A DNA stretch of 64,000 nt from Enterococcus dispar ATCC 51266 (GTDB lineage: Bacteria; Bacillota; Bacilli; Lactobacillales; Enterococcaceae). The notes beneath the pieces are model-generated. The model searched no databases, was not told the origin of the DNA, and saw only the letters and a list, made by a program, of their open reading frames with translations. This document shows, in pieces, positions 60,522 through 64,000 of this stretch. The translations under genes and the position numbers were made by a program. The DNA lies in assembly GCF_000406945.1 (NCBI RefSeq), contig NZ_KE136354.1, positions 2,015,290-2,079,289 of the forward strand, given 5' to 3'. Within the stretch, counting starts at the first letter, position 1; each line of letters begins with the position of its first letter.

Positions 60522-60590
60522 CGCAAAAAGCCGATTTTTGAAAGTTGCCTTTACAGCAAAACACTTTCAAAATTGACGGCTTTTTGCGAC
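60522..60590. terminator. Large hairpin in the GH92-Rgg gap
   Basis: TCGCAAAAAGCCG (60522-60534) faces CGGCTTTTTGCGA (60578-60590). Inside, GAAAGT/ACTTTC also pairs. No T-run follows, so it may be another structural element rather than a terminator. The remaining stretch 60591-60900 has no gene I can support; GCTGGTTCATTTTTTT (minus, about 60836-60850) after a CAGCA/TGCTG stem may end the small peptide transcript. Confidence 0.5.
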
Positions 60591-60908
60591 CTGTAACAAT
60601 TGCTGACATAAGATTAAAGTTGCCTGTTTTTTTTAATATAAACAGCGGTAATTCTTGATGCTGTTGAACTCTTTTTTCAGAAGAAAAAAGACAATGCGCA
60701 AAGCGCTATGGACAAAACAGCGAACTGTTTTATAACCTTATGTATGAAAAATCTGTGAATTTTGACTTTTACTTTAATCTGCCAGCTTAAAGGAGACTTT
60801 AAAATAAAAGTCCGTTTATTTTTATTTTCAGTAAAAAAATGAACCAGCATTTCTCTGCATTCCCACTGCATTGCTGATTTTTACCAAACCCTACTTTTTC
60901 ATTTTCAA

Positions 60909-60947
60909 TTAAAATACTTCAACTTCCCAAGGCGAATCAGGATACAT
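60909..60947 (-). CDS. 12-residue ORF divergent from the Rgg gene, candidate signal peptide
   Basis: The minus strand carries AGGAGG (complement of 60955-60960), a 7-base spacer, and an ATG at 60947 opening MYPDSPWEVEVF followed by TAA. It is too short for usual gene callers. The peptide has no signal sequence and is acidic, with Pro, Trp and Phe. It runs divergently from an Rgg-type regulator, where peptide pheromone genes are often found. Streptococcus pyogenes SIP, an 8-residue leaderless peptide next to the Rgg protein RopB, is a precedent. Translation is likely from the ribosome binding site; the signalling role is inference. It could also be a leader peptide. Confidence 0.5.
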   Translation of the reverse strand: MYPDSPWEVEVF

Positions 60948-60960
60948 GCTATTTCCTCCT

Positions 60961-61047
60961 TTTTTTGTACAAACCAAGACATTTCAACTTTTTCTTACAG
61001 TTCTAGTATAATCACATTTTTTGGGCTATACTGTTTGTGTACAAAAA
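60961..61047. promoter_or_regulatory. Divergent promoter region of the Rgg gene and the short ORF
   Basis: Plus strand: TTCAAC (60983-60988), 18 bases, TATAAT (61007-61012) for rgg. Inverted elements TTTTTTGTACAAAC (60961-60974) and GTTTGTGTACAAAAA (61033-61047) frame the region. Both carry TGTACA and look like regulator half-sites. A minus-strand TATACT at 61005-61010 could serve the short ORF. Confidence 0.5.
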
Positions 61048-61067
61048 TGCGTCATAGGAGAAGCGAC

Positions 61068-61925
61068 ATGGAACAAGCACAATTAATCAAAAAATTACGT
61101 ACCGAACGAGGCTACACCCAAAAGCAACTTTGCGAAGGCATCAGCTCGCGCACAACTCTTTCTTCTTTTGAAAATCGCGGCACTGAACTTTCAAGTGGTA
61201 TTTTATTACAATATCTTGATCGTATGAACTTACGCGTGGAAGAATATCAACTTCTATTAGAAAATCAGGAAATTTCACCTAAGCGCCGCTTAGCGGCACA
61301 GTTTGTCAAAGAATACTATGCCGGACACTTTACTACTGAACTCAAATCAGAGATTTGGCAAAACTATTTAACAGCTCATGATTTTTACTATTATATTTTA
61401 TGGTTTGAAACAGAAACGATTTTGACTTATAAAAACAATCAATTTGACCCTCAAAAATATCAAAAAGAAATTAACAAAATTTGTGATTATCTATTTAAAG
61501 TCGAAGTTTGGCAACATTTTGAAATGACCACCTTCATGAATCTGATGTTTGCTTTTTCGGATGACATGATTTTAGCTTTGTTTGAAAGCTCAAAAGAGAC
61601 CATGGCCGAAAACGCCACGAATCCTTACTATACCTCTTTGACCACATCTTTTTTTATCAACGGAATTATTCTTGGCTTTCAACGAAAAAATGATCAAATT
61701 TTAACCCAATTTTTAACCGGCTTAACCACTGTCGCGAAAAAACCAAAATACATGTATGCCAAAATGATGGCCTTGTATTTTGAAAAGCTATTGCAAGCAA
61801 GAGATGCTTCTGACCCTGCAAGTGTTGACTTTACTGATTTTTATCATGCATTGGCGCTCTTTGGGATGATAGAAAAGGCACAAGAACTCCAAGAATTTTA
61901 TACAGAGATTGTGGAAAATAATTAA
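61068..61925 (+). CDS. Rgg/GadR/MutR-family transcriptional regulator
   Basis: 285 residues from the ATG at 61068, which has AGGAG 7 bases before it; upstream in-frame codons lack a site. N-terminal helix-turn-helix: LIKKLRTERGYTQKQLCEGISSRTTLSSFENRG, then LSSGILLQYLDRMNLRVEEYQLLL, the Rgg opening. The remaining 220 residues are alpha-helical, as in the peptide-binding TPR-like repeat domain. Such proteins sense short peptides taken up by oligopeptide permeases. It lies between the two halves of the N-glycan locus, next to the 12-residue ORF, and may control either. The peptide partner is unproven. Confidence 0.88.
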   Translation: MEQAQLIKKLRTERGYTQKQLCEGISSRTTLSSFENRGTELSSGILLQYLDRMNLRVEEYQLLLENQEISPKRRLAAQFVKEYYAGHFTTELKSEIWQNYLTAHDFYYYILWFETETILTYKNNQFDPQKYQKEINKICDYLFKVEVWQHFEMTTFMNLMFAFSDDMILALFESSKETMAENATNPYYTSLTTSFFINGIILGFQRKNDQILTQFLTGLTTVAKKPKYMYAKMMALYFEKLLQARDASDPASVDFTDFYHALALFGMIEKAQELQEFYTEIVENN

Positions 61926-61929
61926 ATAG

Positions 61930-61965
61930 AACGCTCTTTTACAATAGTTAGTGTAAAAGAGCGTT
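61930..61965. terminator. Bidirectional terminator between rgg and GH85
   Basis: AACGCTCTTTTACA (61930-61943) / TGTAAAAGAGCGTT (61952-61965), perfect 14 bases, followed by TTATT on the plus strand. It serves both converging genes. Confidence 0.87.
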
Positions 61966-61983
61966 TTATTATGGATAATTTTG

Positions 61984-64000
61984 CTAATTCAGCAAATCTT
62001 TCAAACCGTAAACACCTAATTCATATATTCGCACCGCACTATCAGAACCTTGTGTTGGTTTGTCCACTATGATTTTGACATATCGAGCGGAAACGACTTT
62101 AAAAGTATCTTGTGTTTCACCGTCGGTATTGGAAATTACCCGCGCAACTGACGTAAATTCCTTGCCATCTTCACTAACTAAAATACTATAAGCTTTTGTA
62201 TTCATATCAGGTGCTTCTCCCCCAGCTTGGGCATGGGCCATGTGGACTTCACTAACGGTTTGGACAGAACCCAAATCAACTGTAATTTCATGAGGTGGAT
62301 TGCCAGTAGCACACCATTTTGTTTTTAGATCTCCGTCTACAGCAAATTTTGGTGCCTCGCCATCATTAACAAAAGAAGAAGCTTGGGTTGTTGCATTTTT
62401 TGATAATAACGATAAGCCATCGGCAGCTTGTTCACTAACGGTAATAAAACCTTTTGTTTGGCTAGTATCTTCACCAGCTTCATTTTTGGCAACCAATTTT
62501 ACCGTATAGGTTCCCGGTTTATCATAGGTCACCTTTTGTTCATCTTTTTTACTTTCAGTTATATTTGCGCCTTCAAATTCCCAGCTAACGGATTTTGTAT
62601 TTGTTGAAGAGCTGTTCGTAAATGTGACTTCTTCTCCTGGTTTAATCAATGTTTTAGATGCTTTGAAGGCTGCTTTCGGAATAGCGTTATCCGGCCATTT
62701 GAGTGTGACTTTTTGCGATTCTTTTCCTTTATTGCCCCATATATCTACTGGAACTACAACAAAGTTGGTTTTGTTAGTGTCATCGTTTCGCTCTAAGGCA
62801 TTAATATAATGATTGGCACTTGGCGTTGCACCAATAAATGAATAAGTTTCATCTTGATTAATACGATAAATTTCATAATGATCCAAATTGTTATCTTTCA
62901 CTTTAGACCAAGTTAAACGAACACCGGCGTAGTTACTTTCTTCTTCATCAAATAGCTTATCCTCAATTTTTAAATTTTGAACTTGTTTGGAGAAATCTTT
63001 TTCCGGTGGGGTAATCGCTATTTGACCTAGTCGTAATTCATAAACATCCGAGCTCTTTTCAGCTGTTAAGTCATAACTAATAGCCTTAATTTCTTTACCC
63101 GCTGCTTTTTTGACATCATAAGTCACAGTTGTCCAGTCCGAACCGACTTTTTGATCGCCTTTAAAAGTTTGCTTTTTACCATCTGCGTAAGTTAATACTA
63201 ATTGCAATGCTGTTTTCTCCGTTGCTTTGGCGGTTGTGGTGAACACGGTATCTGATGCTAATTGCATATCTGTCGCATAAAGTTTTATTTTGCTGGTCGC
63301 GTCTTTTTCCATTGTTCCCCGCATTTTTATTGAATTACCACCTTGGTAAGCATCGGCATAATCCATTGTAATGTTTAATTTATTTTCTTTTTCATGTTCT
63401 GTAATCCAACGATAAGTCGGCATAATATCTTGTAGACTACGGTTATTCCAATCCATATTGGAAACTTTTTTGCCTTTAATAAAATAATTATAGCCATTCC
63501 CTAAGTTGAAATTAGTAACAAAGGGCATTGTGGTAATAGCAGTTTGTTCTAAAGCGTAAGTGGAAACCCCTGGCCATTTGCCATCGGCAACGGGAACGCT
63601 TAATTGGGGATTGGCTTGGCTATTTACCCAAAAGGTATTTTCCATTGTTTGATTATCATCTGGTGTACTACTTGAATAGTATGTCCAATCTGGTACGTAA
63701 AGTCCTAATGAAGTGTAAGGTTTATTATTTTTATCTGCAAATAAACTCCAACGTACCGGCGTACTAAAGCCATTTTCTTGCACATCGATACCCGCATATA
63801 AATCATAAGGATTCACTTTAATTTTTTCCGCTTTTTCTTTTGAAGCTTTTAATAGATCTTTATTCGCTAATTCTTCCGTGTTCCACCAAAAATTTAAAAA
63901 CATATTATCAGCGACGGGATTCATTTGGGCATCCACTAAATAGGCATCATTTTGATCCGTTAATGCATTTTGCCAATCCATTTTGCCTGCTTCAGTCATA
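61984..64000 (-). CDS. GH85 endo-beta-N-acetylglucosaminidase, C-terminal part
   Basis: The frame is open at the right edge, so the N-terminus and catalytic Asn-Glu pair lie outside the window. The visible 672 codons begin in the GH85 barrel: MTEAGKMDWQNALTDQND, LVDAQMNPVADNMFLNFWW, YDLYAGIDVQENGF, as in Endo-D. A beta-sandwich, a fibronectin-like part, a PKD domain (VTFTNSSSTNTKSVSWEFEG) and a C-terminal F5/8 type C/CBM32 domain (KFAVDGDLKTKWCATG, VTVDLG-type text, ARYVKIIVDKPTQG) follow. It ends YGLKDLLN with no LPxTG anchor, so it is secreted or held by its modules. It releases N-glycans from glycoproteins and probably feeds the mannosidases. Confidence 0.9.
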   Translation of the reverse strand, partial: MTEAGKMDWQNALTDQNDAYLVDAQMNPVADNMFLNFWWNTEELANKDLLKASKEKAEKIKVNPYDLYAGIDVQENGFSTPVRWSLFADKNNKPYTSLGLYVPDWTYYSSSTPDDNQTMENTFWVNSQANPQLSVPVADGKWPGVSTYALEQTAITTMPFVTNFNLGNGYNYFIKGKKVSNMDWNNRSLQDIMPTYRWITEHEKENKLNITMDYADAYQGGNSIKMRGTMEKDATSKIKLYATDMQLASDTVFTTTAKATEKTALQLVLTYADGKKQTFKGDQKVGSDWTTVTYDVKKAAGKEIKAISYDLTAEKSSDVYELRLGQIAITPPEKDFSKQVQNLKIEDKLFDEEESNYAGVRLTWSKVKDNNLDHYEIYRINQDETYSFIGATPSANHYINALERNDDTNKTNFVVVPVDIWGNKGKESQKVTLKWPDNAIPKAAFKASKTLIKPGEEVTFTNSSSTNTKSVSWEFEGANITESKKDEQKVTYDKPGTYTVKLVAKNEAGEDTSQTKGFITVSEQAADGLSLLSKNATTQASSFVNDGEAPKFAVDGDLKTKWCATGNPPHEITVDLGSVQTVSEVHMAHAQAGGEAPDMNTKAYSILVSEDGKEFTSVARVISNTDGETQDTFKVVSARYVKIIVDKPTQGSDSAVRIYELGVYGLKDLLN

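Noticed and set aside
60347-60541. 64-residue ORF in the GH92-Rgg gap
   Set aside because: It lies within a hairpin repeat, has no ribosome binding site and its residues are explained by repeat sequence.
60677-60871. 64-residue minus-strand ORF upstream of the small peptide ORF
   Set aside because: No ribosome binding site, odd composition and overlap with hairpins; more likely noncoding.

Overview
The window looks like chromosome of a low-GC Gram-positive coccus of the Lactobacillales, most likely Enterococcus or a close relative. The reasons are the class A sortase, MprF, RNase Y, PurR, the trehalose-6-phosphate phosphorylase route, several PTS operons, AAAGGAGG-type ribosome binding sites and AT-rich intergenic DNA. 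The exact species cannot be read from the sequence. I see no phage, transposase, rRNA, tRNA or CRISPR array.

Layout. 1-5154 (minus) is a housekeeping run: PC4-like protein, YicC RNase, a small unknown protein, gmk, rpoZ and the start of priA, preceded by a patatin-type lipase. 5360-12250 holds a sortase, an unknown plus-strand gene, the thiamine transporter thiT behind a TPP riboswitch, a lipoprotein, prs and glmU. 12265-19721 is a complete mannose-family PTS operon with two SIS-domain deglycases and a sigma-54 activator. It matches the glucoselysine/fructoselysine (gfr) system, and a near-consensus -24/-12 promoter lies inside the terminator of the activator gene. 19869-31520 carries a lipase, purR, the adc zinc transporter, a MarR/rhodanese pair, a DUF2087 regulator, TPM and LemA membrane proteins, ispE, an Hsp20 and a histidine phosphatase.

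31534-38211 is an operon with a PRD regulator, KDPG-type aldolase, galactitol-family PTS EIIA/B/C and a DgoD-like dehydratase. It looks like a PTS route for galactonate or a related hexonate. 38463-44972 is the trehalose locus: PTS EII, GH65 phosphorylase, beta-phosphoglucomutase and TreR. The EII gene has an in-frame stop at codon 6. 45067-50917 holds mprF, a CapA-like protein and rny.

51222-64000 is an N-glycan degradation locus. A secreted GH85 endoglycosidase (cut by the window end) would release high-mannose glycans, and cytoplasmic GH92, GH125, GH38 and GH20 enzymes would take them apart under a GntR/LacI-type regulator and catabolite control. No glycan transporter lies in the window. 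Between GH92 and GH85 sits an Rgg-like regulator with a divergent 12-codon ORF that has a full-strength ribosome binding site, a candidate leaderless signalling peptide. This is the most interesting possibly undescribed element. A family of long hairpin repeats is scattered through the intergenic regions near 7.3, 20.9, 26.2 and 60.1-60.4 kb.
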